From: Hymenobacter jejuensis
GTDB taxonomy: Bacteria; Bacteroidota; Bacteroidia; Cytophagales; Hymenobacteraceae
Direction of reading: 5' to 3'
Length of the DNA stretch: 64,000 nucleotides
Assembly: GCF_006337165.1 (NCBI RefSeq)
Contig: NZ_CP040896.1
Span: 4,898,001 to 4,962,000, forward strand
In this document: positions 25,674 to 34,699 of the stretch, piece after piece
Layout: each line of letters starts with the position of its first letter
How positions within the stretch are numbered: the first letter of the stretch is position 1
The notes under the pieces: generated by a model
The model's input: only the letters and a program-made list of their open reading frames with translations
Told to the model about the DNA's origin: nothing
The model's database searches: none
Program-made: the position numbers and the translations under genes

Positions 25674-27320
25674 CTACATCTTTGGCTTAGCGAAGAAATC
25701 TCCCGTATTCCAAGTAGGCCGTTGCGGATTTTGAGCTATCTGGTAGCCAATTAGGAAATTGAGTTGTACGTACTTTTTGCCGGCTTCAAAATCAAACGTG
25801 CCGTTGATGTCATCCTGGGGCTTGTGGTAATATTCAGCTCTCCATTTCTGCACGGTTTGGTTGAGATTGTTCTGGCCGTCGGCGGTTTTGTTGCCGTATT
25901 TGATGTGTAGCGCCGGAATGCCCTGTGCTACAAAGCTGTATTGATCGCTGCGGATGAAGCGGTTTTGCTCCGGCTCGGGGTCCTGCTCGACCGTCAGGCC
26001 CAGGTAGCTGCTAGCTTTCGCTACCTCCTTTTCCAGCGACGAATGCTCAGCGCCCAGCGCCACCACCGACAGCAACGGCGCGATAATCGTGGGCATGTCG
26101 GTATTGATATCGGCCACAATGCTCTTGACCGGCACCGTTGGGTTCTTGGCAAAATAAGCCGACCCAAGCAGGCCCATTTCTTCGCCTGTTACCATCACCA
26201 GCAACACCGAGCGCTTGGGTTTTTCCTTCAACCGCGAATAGACCTTGGCAATTTCCAGAAGGCTCGCCACGCCGGAAGCGTTGTCGTGCGCCCCGTTGTA
26301 CAGCGAATCGCCTTTGACCGGTGCCCCGTAGCCTACGTGGTCGAGGTGGGCACTGTGCACCACATATTCGTCTTTCAGGCGGGCATCTGAGCCTGGAATT
26401 TTGCCTACCACATTGTAGCTATCAAAGTCCTGATACCGAGAATGATACTTTACCGCAACCGTTGTTTTGAGCGCCGCGGAAGCTGGATGACCTCCCGCAA
26501 TCGCGGCAAATGCTTTGGCGGTGTCAACGGCGGCAGTGCGCAAAAACTGGTGTAGCGTAGCCGCGTTTACATTGCCCAGCACCTTGATTTGCTTGGAAAT
26601 GTAATTCCTTGATACTGAAACCTTTCCATCAGCACCTAGCACATAATAAACGCCTTTGTGCAGATTCGGCAATGCGGCCGTAGGCCGAGGATTGGTACTG
26701 CCCACCAATACGCCCACCGCGCCGTGCTGCAAGGCATTGCTCAATACGGTGTGCATGTCCATACTCGAAGCCGATATGCTGGACGAAAAGCTCTTCGGAG
26801 CGCCCCGCACGATCACCACAATCTTGCCTTTGGCGTCGAGGCCAGCGTAGTCATCGTAGCCCAGCGCAGGCGCGCTGATGCCGTAGCCTGCAAACACCAG
26901 CGGCGCCTCCACGGTCACGTCTGCTGCCTCGGGGTTGGGGTATAGTACGTAATCTTTGCCGGAAACCAAGTTCGCAGCAGCACCATTGTTGCCCCGAACC
27001 GTGAAGGCAGAAGCAGCATCGGGAATGCCACGGCGCAAGCGCACCCGTTGCAGGTAGGTATTTTTTTCGCCGGCGGGCAGCACGCCCAGCTTTTTGTATT
27101 GGCCGGTCACGTAATCTACGGCCATCTGGTAGCCTTCGGTGCCCGGCATGCGGCCTTTCAGCTTGTCATCGGCTAGGTACTGGATGTGGGCCTTGATATC
27201 ATCCGGACGCACTTGTTCCAGCGCCTGGCTTACGTTTTTATCGACGCTCAACGCTTGAGCCACAGCGTTCTCCGCCAGCAAAGCCCCGCACGACCCCACC
27301 AAAAAAGAAAGAATTTTCAT
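25674..27320 (-). CDS. exported M28-family zinc aminopeptidase with PA domain
   Basis: Metallopeptidase of 548 residues with a signal peptide (cleavage near AVAQALS). An inserted PA domain lies about residues 120-250. The peptidase domain has the zinc ligands in VHSAHLDHVGYG, NGAHDNASGVASL, the general base Glu in VTGEEMGLLGSAYF, DINTDMP and the last His in ALHIKYGN, so the active site is complete. It removes N-terminal residues from peptides in the periplasm. Sixty-three bases after the FkbM gene, on the same strand. Confidence 0.9.
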   Translation of the reverse strand: MKILSFLVGSCGALLAENAVAQALSVDKNVSQALEQVRPDDIKAHIQYLADDKLKGRMPGTEGYQMAVDYVTGQYKKLGVLPAGEKNTYLQRVRLRRGIPDAASAFTVRGNNGAAANLVSGKDYVLYPNPEAADVTVEAPLVFAGYGISAPALGYDDYAGLDAKGKIVVIVRGAPKSFSSSISASSMDMHTVLSNALQHGAVGVLVGSTNPRPTAALPNLHKGVYYVLGADGKVSVSRNYISKQIKVLGNVNAATLHQFLRTAAVDTAKAFAAIAGGHPASAALKTTVAVKYHSRYQDFDSYNVVGKIPGSDARLKDEYVVHSAHLDHVGYGAPVKGDSLYNGAHDNASGVASLLEIAKVYSRLKEKPKRSVLLVMVTGEEMGLLGSAYFAKNPTVPVKSIVADINTDMPTIIAPLLSVVALGAEHSSLEKEVAKASSYLGLTVEQDPEPEQNRFIRSDQYSFVAQGIPALHIKYGNKTADGQNNLNQTVQKWRAEYYHKPQDDINGTFDFEAGKKYVQLNFLIGYQIAQNPQRPTWNTGDFFAKPKM

Positions 27321-27383
27321 GCCACTAAGAATGGGTAAAACTTAAGTCCACAAGAAAAGCCGCAAACCAGCGTACGCAGCCCT

Positions 27384-28268
27384 TTAAGCCACGAGATCTT
27401 GCTCGTGCACAAATACGAAGTTAGTCGAGCTATCGGCAAGGGCAGCCTTGCTCAAGTGACCGCTGGGGGTGATAAACTGCATATGATAGCCCAACGCAGC
27501 CATAAACCCAACTATTTCATTATCTGACAGTTGTGCGTTCTGCAAAATACTGCGGTCTATCTCCATCACTACTTTGGGCTTGTGCGTAGCCAGCAGATTT
27601 CTCATGCCCCGCAATGCCAGCAGCTCACCACCTTCAATGTCAATTTTGACGAGGTTGAGAGCCGGCAGATCCGCCGCATAGCGGTCGAGGGCCACTGCTT
27701 GCACCACTTGCGGCCGGCTACCAACAGCTTGGCTGTAGCGCGAGCCCATGCCGCTATTGTTGGGTGGCGGCGCAAAAAAATCCAGCGGCCCATCTGTGTC
27801 GCTGACGGCCAGTTCGGCCGCCACCACATTCGTCAGGCCATTGAGCTGAATGTGCGCTTGCAAGTGCTCGAAGTTCTGCCGGAAGGGTTCGAAAGCATAG
27901 ACTTTGCCCTTCGGGCCCACCATTTTGGCTGCCACCAGTGTGTGCAGCCCTATGTTGGCTCCTACATCAAATACCACGTCGCCGGGCTTGAGATAACGCT
28001 CCAGAAAAGCAATTTCCCGAGCTTCATAGGCACCCAGAAAATACAGGTTTTGCTGAATCCAGTCGCCCAGATGCAAGTGCAACGTCAGCCCGTGCCGATA
28101 CCTTACGCGCTTGGAAACACCATCGAATAGGCCGATTGGCAAAAACACCTTCTGGTACAGCCCAAAATACTTCGCTTGGAAGTACTTGACACTAAACAAC
28201 TTACGAAATCCAGTGGCAATCAGCGCTTTCAGTGCGAAACCCGCCTGCATCCACGCCCGGCATGGCAT
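27384..28268 (-). CDS. FkbM-family methyltransferase
   Basis: SAM-dependent methyltransferase of 294 residues. SAM-binding motif VVFDVGANIGLHTLVAAKMVG, followed by VYAFEPFRQNFEHL and NVVAAELAVSDTDG, then VKIDIEGGELLALRGM: the standard FkbM pattern. These enzymes O-methylate sugars or polyketides, often surface glycans. Its ATG is 11 bases after the HIT-NuiA gene stop, so the two are transcribed together, although no functional link is evident. Confidence 0.9.
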   Translation of the reverse strand: MPCRAWMQAGFALKALIATGFRKLFSVKYFQAKYFGLYQKVFLPIGLFDGVSKRVRYRHGLTLHLHLGDWIQQNLYFLGAYEAREIAFLERYLKPGDVVFDVGANIGLHTLVAAKMVGPKGKVYAFEPFRQNFEHLQAHIQLNGLTNVVAAELAVSDTDGPLDFFAPPPNNSGMGSRYSQAVGSRPQVVQAVALDRYAADLPALNLVKIDIEGGELLALRGMRNLLATHKPKVVMEIDRSILQNAQLSDNEIVGFMAALGYHMQFITPSGHLSKAALADSSTNFVFVHEQDLVA

Positions 28269-28279
28269 AGCGTGTAGGT

Positions 28280-29137
28280 TTAGGTTTCTGTAAGAACCGT
28301 TTTGAATCCGGCCAGCTGACCATCGTCGGTGCGGCCCAGCGCGTAGGCTTGTATTGTGGGACCTTTGCCGATGCGGTACACTTTGGCATCCTGTAGCTCC
28401 TGCTTCATGTACATCTGCAAGGCTTTGAAGCGGTTGGCCAGCGCCACGTCGTTCAGAATGCCTTTGTCGGCGGTATGATTGCGAAGGAAAAGCGTGAGTT
28501 CCTGCATTTCTACAGGTGTGCCTGCCGGTTCGCCCACGAGCTTCAGCAAGGCATCGTTGGAGAGGTTGCCGGCCGGGGCCTCAAAGTGCACGGCAGCCAA
28601 GGGCGCATCCGATTCGCTCATGAAAAGCAGCCCTTCGGTGAGTTTTTCCAGGCGCTCCGTCACGGCAGATGCGCCTGCACCAGCTGGCGCGGCTTTCGCA
28701 TCATTTGACTGAGACGCGCTGGCGGCTGGGGCTCCGTCGCCGCCTGGAACTTTGGCCGCAATGGCAGCCGCCAGTTCTTTCATGCGCGCTTCGGCTACTT
28801 TGATCTTCGGATTGGCAAAATTCATGTCCGACACCTTGTTCATCGGAATCAAATGAATGTGAGCGTGCGGCACCTCCAGCCCAATCACGGCCACCCCGAT
28901 GCGCTGGCACGGCACGGCCGCCTGCACGCCCTTGGCCACGCGCTGGGCAAAAAGATGCAGAGCCGCCAGCTCGTCCGGCGCCATATCGAAAATGTAATCG
29001 ACCTCCCGCTTCGGAATGACCAGAGTATGGCCTTCCACCAGCGGGGTGATGTCGAGAAATGCCAAATGCTGTTCGTCTTCGGCCACCTTATAGGAAGGCA
29101 GCTCGCCGGACACAATTCGAGAAAAGATAGAAGCCAT
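28280..29137 (-). CDS. HIT-family protein fused to NuiA-like nuclease inhibitor domain
   Basis: Protein of 285 residues made of two parts. Residues 1-130 are a HIT hydrolase: ASIFSRIVSGELPSYK, FLDITPLVEGHTLVIPK, and the histidine triad HAHIHLIP. After an Ala-rich linker (about 131-165) the C-terminal 120 residues resemble the cyanobacterial nuclease A inhibitor NuiA: TEGLLFMSESDAPLA, VYRIGKG, and the C-terminus DGQLAGFKTVLTET. The start at 29137 gives the standard HIT N-terminus; an in-frame ATG at 29224 would add 29 unrelated residues. The HIT part hydrolyses nucleoside phosphoramidates or dinucleotides; the second part may bind a nuclease such as the one at 22714. The NuiA call is from remembered motif resemblance. 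Confidence 0.82.
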   Translation of the reverse strand: MASIFSRIVSGELPSYKVAEDEQHLAFLDITPLVEGHTLVIPKREVDYIFDMAPDELAALHLFAQRVAKGVQAAVPCQRIGVAVIGLEVPHAHIHLIPMNKVSDMNFANPKIKVAEARMKELAAAIAAKVPGGDGAPAASASQSNDAKAAPAGAGASAVTERLEKLTEGLLFMSESDAPLAAVHFEAPAGNLSNDALLKLVGEPAGTPVEMQELTLFLRNHTADKGILNDVALANRFKALQMYMKQELQDAKVYRIGKGPTIQAYALGRTDDGQLAGFKTVLTET

Positions 29138-29281
29138 GTTGTGAAGAAATGAGGGTTGGAAAGGAGTCGGTCGGCGATAAGCTTTTCGGTGTGCGGGAAG
29201 TGTACGAAAACCGTGGAAAAGCAAAGAGGCGAAACTGATTAAAGTCTCACCTCCCGCTTCTCATTTCTCATTTTTTGCCGT

Positions 29282-29755
29282 TTACCGGCTGATTTCCAGA
29301 ATCTCAAATTGCAGCTTGCCAGCGGGCACCGTGATTTCGGCCACGTCGCCTACCGATAAGCCCAGCAGCCCTTTGCCAATAGGCGATTTCACCGAAATCT
29401 TGCCTGCCGCCAAATTGGCTTCTTCCTCGGCCACGAGCGTATAGTCGAGAATCATGTTGTTCTTGAGGTTTTTGAGCTTCACTTTGCTCAGAATCAAGGC
29501 TTTGCTGGCGTCCATGTTCGAATCGTCGATGACGCGGGCGTTGCCGATGATTTCTTCGAGTTTCGCGATTTTCAGCTCTAGGTGGCCCTGCGCATCTTTG
29601 GCAGCGTCGTACTCGGCGTTCTCGCTCAAGTCGCCTTTATCGCGCGCTTCGGCAAGCTGACGGGCTACCTCGGCCCGACCGCGGACTTTGAGCGAATTGA
29701 GTTCCTCCTTTAGCTTTTGCAGGCCTTCGGGAGTATAGTAATTGACAGTTGACAT
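29282..29755 (-). CDS. greA: transcription elongation factor GreA
   Basis: Protein of 157 residues with the two GreA parts: an N-terminal coiled coil (YYTPEGLQKLKEELNSL, acidic tip residues in SENAEYDAAKDAQG) and a C-terminal FKBP-like domain (SPIGKGLLGLSVGDVAEI). It rescues stalled RNA polymerase by stimulating transcript cleavage. The frame is open 31 codons before the ATG at 29755, but those codons pass through a terminator hairpin and do not resemble the family. Confidence 0.95.
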   Translation of the reverse strand: MSTVNYYTPEGLQKLKEELNSLKVRGRAEVARQLAEARDKGDLSENAEYDAAKDAQGHLELKIAKLEEIIGNARVIDDSNMDASKALILSKVKLKNLKNNMILDYTLVAEEEANLAAGKISVKSPIGKGLLGLSVGDVAEITVPAGKLQFEILEISR

Positions 29756-29771
29756 GGCGGTGGGATGGTAA

Positions 29772-29814
29772 GCTAAAAAACAAGGAGAACGGTCGGCCAA
29801 GCCAACCGTTCTCC
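29772..29814 (-). terminator. terminator after rsmA-dehydrogenase pair
   Basis: GGAGAACGGT at 29784-29793 pairs with ACCGTTCTCC at 29805-29814, with an inner GGC/GCC stem. On the minus strand it is followed by TTGTTTTTTAGC, so it ends transcripts coming from 29856 and separates them from greA. Confidence 0.75.
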
Positions 29815-29855
29815 GAACAGGTTGAGACAAATATACAAACCTCCCCAAACTTCCG

Positions 29856-30881
29856 CTACTTCTGCATGGAGCCGGTGCGCAGAAATTCTGCGATTTTCCG
29901 GACCAACACTTCGTTAATGCGGCGGTACGATTGGTGGGTCCAGCCGCCGATGTGCGGGGAGAGAATTACGTTGGGCGCGGAGGTCAGAAAATCGAAGCGC
30001 GCTTGCTGCTCGGCGGTTAAGGTAGTGAGCTTTTCGTTCTCGAGCACGTCTAGGCCCGCACCCCGAATCTGGCCGCTTTGCAGACCACTTACCAACGCGG
30101 CGTGGTCGAGCACTTCGCCGCGGGCTGTATTCAGCAACCAGATGGGGTTGCGAAACCCTCGGAGCAACTCATCATTCACAAACCGATGATTATCAACCGA
30201 ATATGGAATATGAATACTAAACACCTCGGCGCGTTGCTGCAATTCGGCCAGTGATACCAGCGTCGCGTGGTGATCGGCAGTGCACGCTGGGTCGTGGTCG
30301 TAGGCCAACACAGTGCAGTCGAACGCGGCCAGGCGACGTGCAACGGCGCGCCCCATGTGCCCATAGCCCAACAAACCGATGGTCTTGCCTCCGATTTCTT
30401 CGCCCCGGTTGGCTTCGCGCCGCCACACGCTTTGGCGCACTTCGCTGTCGGCTTGCACTATATTCCGAAACAGGCTCAGCAGCAATCCGATAGCGAATTC
30501 CCCTACGGCATCTTGGTTGCCTTCGGGCGCATTCAGCAGCGTAACGCCCGCCGCCGCCAACGCCGCTTCATCGATGTTATCGACGCCGGCACCGGCGCGG
30601 GCCACGTAGCGCAGCTTGGGGCCGTGGGCGAGCAGCTCGGCGGTCACGCGTATTTTGCTGCGCACCATCAGGCCGTCGTAGGGCTGCGCAGCGAGGGCAG
30701 CGGGAATTTCAGCCGCTTTCAGATCGGGGCGGTAGTGCATCTGCACGTCGATCTGTTGCAACATTTCTTGCAGCGACGGGTGCATCTCATCGACCACGAG
30801 GCAAAGGGAGCGCGTTATGCCGCCGGAATTTTGGGTAGAAGGGAAAACAGAATCCGCGGAATTAGAATCAAGATTCGTCAT
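29856..30881 (-). CDS. D-2-hydroxyacid dehydrogenase (phosphoglycerate-dehydrogenase-like)
   Basis: NAD-dependent dehydrogenase of 341 residues. Rossmann motif GKTIGLLGYGHMGRAVARRL, the catalytic Arg in NTARGEVLDHAAL, Glu in VLENEKL, and the catalytic His in SPHIGGWTHQS. The early segment VRSKIRVTAELLAHGPKLRYVARAGAGVDN is typical of D-3-phosphoglycerate dehydrogenases, so serine biosynthesis is the likely role, but there is no ACT domain. Its ATG is seven bases after the rsmA stop codon; a terminator follows the gene. Confidence 0.87.
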   Translation of the reverse strand: MTNLDSNSADSVFPSTQNSGGITRSLCLVVDEMHPSLQEMLQQIDVQMHYRPDLKAAEIPAALAAQPYDGLMVRSKIRVTAELLAHGPKLRYVARAGAGVDNIDEAALAAAGVTLLNAPEGNQDAVGEFAIGLLLSLFRNIVQADSEVRQSVWRREANRGEEIGGKTIGLLGYGHMGRAVARRLAAFDCTVLAYDHDPACTADHHATLVSLAELQQRAEVFSIHIPYSVDNHRFVNDELLRGFRNPIWLLNTARGEVLDHAALVSGLQSGQIRGAGLDVLENEKLTTLTAEQQARFDFLTSAPNVILSPHIGGWTHQSYRRINEVLVRKIAEFLRTGSMQK

Positions 30882-30888
30882 TGGCTAT

Positions 30889-31722
30889 CTAAAACATGGG
30901 CTCGTGGCCGCCACGCAAGCCTTGCGAAGCCGGATTGGGGGCTCGGTGCTGCTCTACAAACTGCGTCAAGCCCACAAACTCAGGCACGCCAAGCTGCTCG
31001 GCCCGTTTGTCGAAAATCGGGTCGGTGGTGGCTTCGGCGGGCATCCCAAATGGCTTCAGGGCGTTGCGCAACGTTTTGCGGCGGGTCTGGAAAGCCTGCT
31101 TTACCACCTGAAAAAACAGCTTCTCGTCGCAGTCTAGCTTCACGGTATCATTCCGCGTCAGACGAATTACGGCCGACTGCACCTTGGGCGGCGGAATAAA
31201 AACGTGAGGCGGTACCGTAAACAAATACTCGATACGATAAAATGCTTGTAGTAAGACACTTAGAATACCATAGGTTTTGGAGCCCGGCGGCTCGGCCAGG
31301 CGGTCGGCTACTTCCTTCTGTATCATGCCCACCACTTCGCGCACCTGGTGGCGGTGGTTGAGCACTTGAAAGAAAATCTGGCTCGAGATATTATAAGGAA
31401 AGTTGCCGATGATGCTCAACGGCTGGGCCGGAAACAGCTTGCTTAGGTCCTGCTTCAGAAAGTCGGCCGAAAAAATGCGGTTGTTGAGCGCCGGAAAGTG
31501 CTGTTGCAGGTACGCCACCGATTCGCGGTCAATCTCGATGACGGTGGTGCGGTATTCCGGGTGCTTCAGCAGATCGCCGGTCAGCACGCCCATGCCCGGC
31601 CCGATTTCCAGCACTTCCGACACGCCCTCAGGCAATTGCAGCGATTCGACAATGCGGCGGGCAATGTTTGGATCGGCCAGGAAATGCTGACCTAAGTGTT
31701 TTTTCGGGCTAACGTGGTCCAT
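30889..31722 (-). CDS. rsmA: 16S rRNA dimethyladenosine transferase
   Basis: SAM-dependent methyltransferase of 277 residues (also KsgA) that dimethylates two adjacent adenines near the 3' end of 16S rRNA during small-subunit assembly. N-terminus KKHLGQHFLADPNIARRIV, SAM motif EIGPGMGVLTGDLL, catalytic IGNFPYNISSQIFF (NxPY type), C-terminal helical domain. Divergently arranged with the leucyl aminopeptidase gene; the 216 bases between them must hold both promoters. Confidence 0.96.
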   Translation of the reverse strand: MDHVSPKKHLGQHFLADPNIARRIVESLQLPEGVSEVLEIGPGMGVLTGDLLKHPEYRTTVIEIDRESVAYLQQHFPALNNRIFSADFLKQDLSKLFPAQPLSIIGNFPYNISSQIFFQVLNHRHQVREVVGMIQKEVADRLAEPPGSKTYGILSVLLQAFYRIEYLFTVPPHVFIPPPKVQSAVIRLTRNDTVKLDCDEKLFFQVVKQAFQTRRKTLRNALKPFGMPAEATTDPIFDKRAEQLGVPEFVGLTQFVEQHRAPNPASQGLRGGHEPMF

Positions 31723-31938
31723 AAGGGCAATGTAAGGGCGGGCGAAGATGTAAAAGCAACCGAAGCAAGCAAATATCGTTTCCAGCGGAGATCAGCGCGG
31801 TTGCCTGCTTTTGTCCTCACTTCCACTACACGGCTAAAACGCATACCTTGCGCGGCCGTAAAGATACGGTCTGTCCGCCCCGATTTGCATTGGGTTGCGC
31901 AGTTGGCCGCTTCTTCCGCCCCTTCAAGCCCTGCTACC

Positions 31939-33390
31939 ATGCCGCTTCACCTTGCTCATGCCGCTGACCTGCCTACGGGCGTCACGACCGTTTTTATTCT
32001 GCCCGCCGGCACGCACAACCTGCCGGATGCGGCGGCTACTGACCTTCCCAAGGAGGCTCGGCAGTACGTTTCCGATCAATTAGCTGCCGATGCTAAGCTG
32101 GTTACTGTCAACCACTTCTCGCACCACCACTACTTTGTCGCCGCGGCCGCCAAGCCTTCCGCCGATCTGGTGGCGGAAGCCCTACGCCGGCACGGGCATC
32201 AATTGCATAATGCCCTTAAAGCAGCTAAAACGCAAGAGGTTTATATTCAAGACCTTACCGAAGAAGGCTCCGGAGCTTTGGCCTTGGCGGAAGGACTTTA
32301 CCTTTCAGCTTACAAATTTGCCGGCTATAAGACCGATGCGAAATCGAAAGCCGATTCGGCCCTGAACCGCATCGTCGTGACCGGATCGCAGGTTACGGCC
32401 GAAGCAGTGCAGGAGTTGGAAGGAGTGCTGCAAGGTGTATTCTTGGCCCGTGACCTCGTTAACGCCCCCTTCAACAAGCTGAATGCCACACAGTTTGCCG
32501 ATCAGATGGCCGCAGCAGGTGAAGAAGCAGGCTTTCATACCGAAATTCTGGATTTGGTGCGGATTGAGGCGTTGCGGATGGGCGGCCTGCTGGCCGTAAA
32601 CATGGGCAGCCCCGAGCCGCCCACGTTCACCATCATGGAATACAAACCCGAAAATGCGCGCAACGAGAAGCCCTACGTACTCGTCGGCAAAGGCGTAGTA
32701 TTCGATACGGGTGGCCTGAGCCTGAAGCCCACGCCCAACTCCATGGACATGATGAAGTGCGACATGGCCGGCGGGGCTGCCGTAACGGGCGTATTATATG
32801 CCTTGGCCAAAAACAAAATTCCATTGCACGTTATCGGCTTAGTACCAGCCACCGACAACCGTCCCGGCGGCATGGCTTTCGTGCCCGGCGATGTGCTCAC
32901 CATGTACAGCGGCCTCACGGTGGAAGTGCTGAACACCGACGCCGAAGGCCGCCTGATCCTAGCCGATGCGTTGGCCTTTGCCAAGAAATACCACCCCGAG
33001 CTGGTGGTCGATATTGCTACTCTCACCGGTGCGGCGGCTCGCGCAGTGGGCAAAGAAGGCTTGGTGGCAATGGGCACGGCCGGCGACGAGCGGCTACTTC
33101 AGCTCAAACAAGCCGGCAACCGCACCCACGAACGCATCGTGGAATTTCCGCTCTGGGAAGAATATGCCGACCACATCAAATCCGACATTGCCGACATCAA
33201 CAATTTGGGCAAAGCTGAAGCCGGCCACGTTTCCGCGGGCAAGTTTCTGGAGCGCTTCACCGAAGGTTACCCTTGGATCCATCTCGACATCGCCGCCCCG
33301 GCTTACCTGACGGCCCCCGACAGCTACCGCGGCAAAGGTGGCACCGGCACCAGCGTACGCTTGCTCTACGATTTTCTAAAGAGCCTATAA
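31939..33390 (+). CDS. pepA: leucyl aminopeptidase, M17 family
   Basis: Cytoplasmic aminopeptidase of 483 residues. Metal and catalytic motifs of the M17 family are complete: VGKGVVFDTGGLSLKP, the Lys and Asp ligands in MKCDMAGGAAV, and the signature NTDAEGRLILADAL. It trims N-terminal residues from peptides as a hexamer with two metal ions per subunit. The reading frame is open 81 codons upstream, but that stretch crosses the intergenic region and the usual N-terminus begins at the ATG at 31939. Confidence 0.94.
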   Translation: MPLHLAHAADLPTGVTTVFILPAGTHNLPDAAATDLPKEARQYVSDQLAADAKLVTVNHFSHHHYFVAAAAKPSADLVAEALRRHGHQLHNALKAAKTQEVYIQDLTEEGSGALALAEGLYLSAYKFAGYKTDAKSKADSALNRIVVTGSQVTAEAVQELEGVLQGVFLARDLVNAPFNKLNATQFADQMAAAGEEAGFHTEILDLVRIEALRMGGLLAVNMGSPEPPTFTIMEYKPENARNEKPYVLVGKGVVFDTGGLSLKPTPNSMDMMKCDMAGGAAVTGVLYALAKNKIPLHVIGLVPATDNRPGGMAFVPGDVLTMYSGLTVEVLNTDAEGRLILADALAFAKKYHPELVVDIATLTGAAARAVGKEGLVAMGTAGDERLLQLKQAGNRTHERIVEFPLWEEYADHIKSDIADINNLGKAEAGHVSAGKFLERFTEGYPWIHLDIAAPAYLTAPDSYRGKGGTGTSVRLLYDFLKSL

Positions 33391-33509
33391 CTCCCGCCTC
33401 ACTCCTCAGCTTAAGTGCTACGCCCCTATTAAGGCCTACTTAGCTGAGAAAATTTGTTAGGATAATTCCTTATCCGACAAGTAACTCCCTCACCTCTGAC
33501 CACTTACCT

Positions 33510-34541
33510 ATGACGCACCCGCCCCGCATCGGCATATCCGTCGGCGACCTGGCTGGCATCGGGCCGGAAATCATCTATAAAACGCTCTTAGACAGCCGTT
33601 TATTAAAATACTGTACGCCGGTTGTTTACGGTACCGCTACGGTTCTCTTCGACGATTTCCCCGTTGACAAGCAAGCTGGCCCGCTCACGTTCCGTCAGGT
33701 ACGCGCGGCCGCCGATATCGCCATCGGCAAGCACAATGCCGTTACGTGCTGGGACGAAGACTTTGCCCTGACTCCCGGCAAGCCCACGGAAGCTTCGGGT
33801 CGGGCTGCCCGGCAATCGCTGTTGGCCGCCTGCCGCGATTTGAAAGCAGGCCTGATCGACGGCATCGTGACGGCTCCTATTAGCAAAGAGAACACACAGG
33901 CCGACGATTTTCGCTACCCTGGCCACACCGAATTTCTTACCGATTTCTTTGGGGCACCGGAAAGCCTTATGTTGCTAGCCAGCGAGGATTTGCGCGTAGC
34001 AACCGTAACCGGGCACATGGCCTTGAAAGACGTACCCGGCAAGCTTACTGCCAACTTGCTGACGACCAAGCTGCGCATTTTGCTTGATTCGCTGCATCAC
34101 GATTTTGGTATTGACAAGCCGCGCGTGGCAGTCTTAGGCCTGAACCCGCACGCCGGCGAGAACGGGCTGCTTGGGTCGGAGGAGGTGGAAATTGTTACGC
34201 CCGTCATCCAGCAGTTCCTCAACAACGGCGAACTAGCATATGGCCCCTTCCCTGCCGATGGCTACTTCGGCACCGGCCAGTTCCGGAAGTTTGATGCCAC
34301 CTTGGCGCTCTACCACGATCAGGGGCTGATTCCTTTTAAAACCATTGCATTTGAGCGCGGCGTCAATTTTACGGCCGGCCTGCCGGTCATTCGCACCTCG
34401 CCCGACCATGGTACGGCTTATGGCATTGCCGGCAGCTTTGCCGCCGATGCCACTTCCTTCCGGGAGGCGCTGTACATGGCCTGCGATTTGGTACGCAAAA
34501 GAGCAACAGAAGCAATCACCAAGTCACAAGCAATGCATTGA
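33510..34541 (+). CDS. pdxA: 4-hydroxythreonine-4-phosphate dehydrogenase
   Basis: Protein of 343 residues for the NAD-dependent oxidation in the DXP-dependent pathway to pyridoxal phosphate. N-terminus RIGISVGDLAGIGPEIIYK, then TAPISKENTQADDFRYPGHTE (substrate and metal-binding His), GLNPHAGENGLLGSEE and the second metal His in LALYHDQGLIPFKT, RTSPDHGTAYGIAG. The motifs are complete. No other pyridoxine gene is adjacent. The 119 bases before it show only a weak inverted repeat (33405-33416 with 33438-33448). Confidence 0.95.
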   Translation: MTHPPRIGISVGDLAGIGPEIIYKTLLDSRLLKYCTPVVYGTATVLFDDFPVDKQAGPLTFRQVRAAADIAIGKHNAVTCWDEDFALTPGKPTEASGRAARQSLLAACRDLKAGLIDGIVTAPISKENTQADDFRYPGHTEFLTDFFGAPESLMLLASEDLRVATVTGHMALKDVPGKLTANLLTTKLRILLDSLHHDFGIDKPRVAVLGLNPHAGENGLLGSEEVEIVTPVIQQFLNNGELAYGPFPADGYFGTGQFRKFDATLALYHDQGLIPFKTIAFERGVNFTAGLPVIRTSPDHGTAYGIAGSFAADATSFREALYMACDLVRKRATEAITKSQAMH

Positions 34542-34605
34542 TAGTGAATGTGTTGCAAAAATCCCATAAGAATAAGCTGCTATCATTTTGGGCAATGTTC
34601 AGGAG

Positions 34606-34630
34606 TAAAGTTTCCAAAAACGAAACTTTA
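34606..34630. promoter_or_regulatory. inverted repeat, probable operator of HigA-like regulator
   Basis: TAAAGTTTC at 34606-34614 and GAAACTTTA at 34622-34630, a perfect 9-bp inverted repeat around seven bases. It sits just upstream of a -7-like AATCTTTG (34644-34651) ahead of the helix-turn-helix gene at 34700, the position expected for self-repression. Confidence 0.5.
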
Positions 34631-34699
34631 TTTTCCCATTAGAAATCTTTGCCCCAACTTTGTGCACCCAAACCACTTAAGCAGCGTATCCGTTTTCTG

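Noticed and set aside
31696-31938. N-terminal extension of leucyl aminopeptidase by 81 codons
   Set aside because: The region is the divergent promoter gap with rsmA, and the extension overlaps the rsmA start; the standard M17 N-terminus begins at 31939.
34542-34699. Remnant of a HigB toxin gene before the HigA-like regulator
   Set aside because: A short frame ending at 34646 can be read there, with LLSFW loosely recalling HigB, but there is no proper length, start or further similarity.
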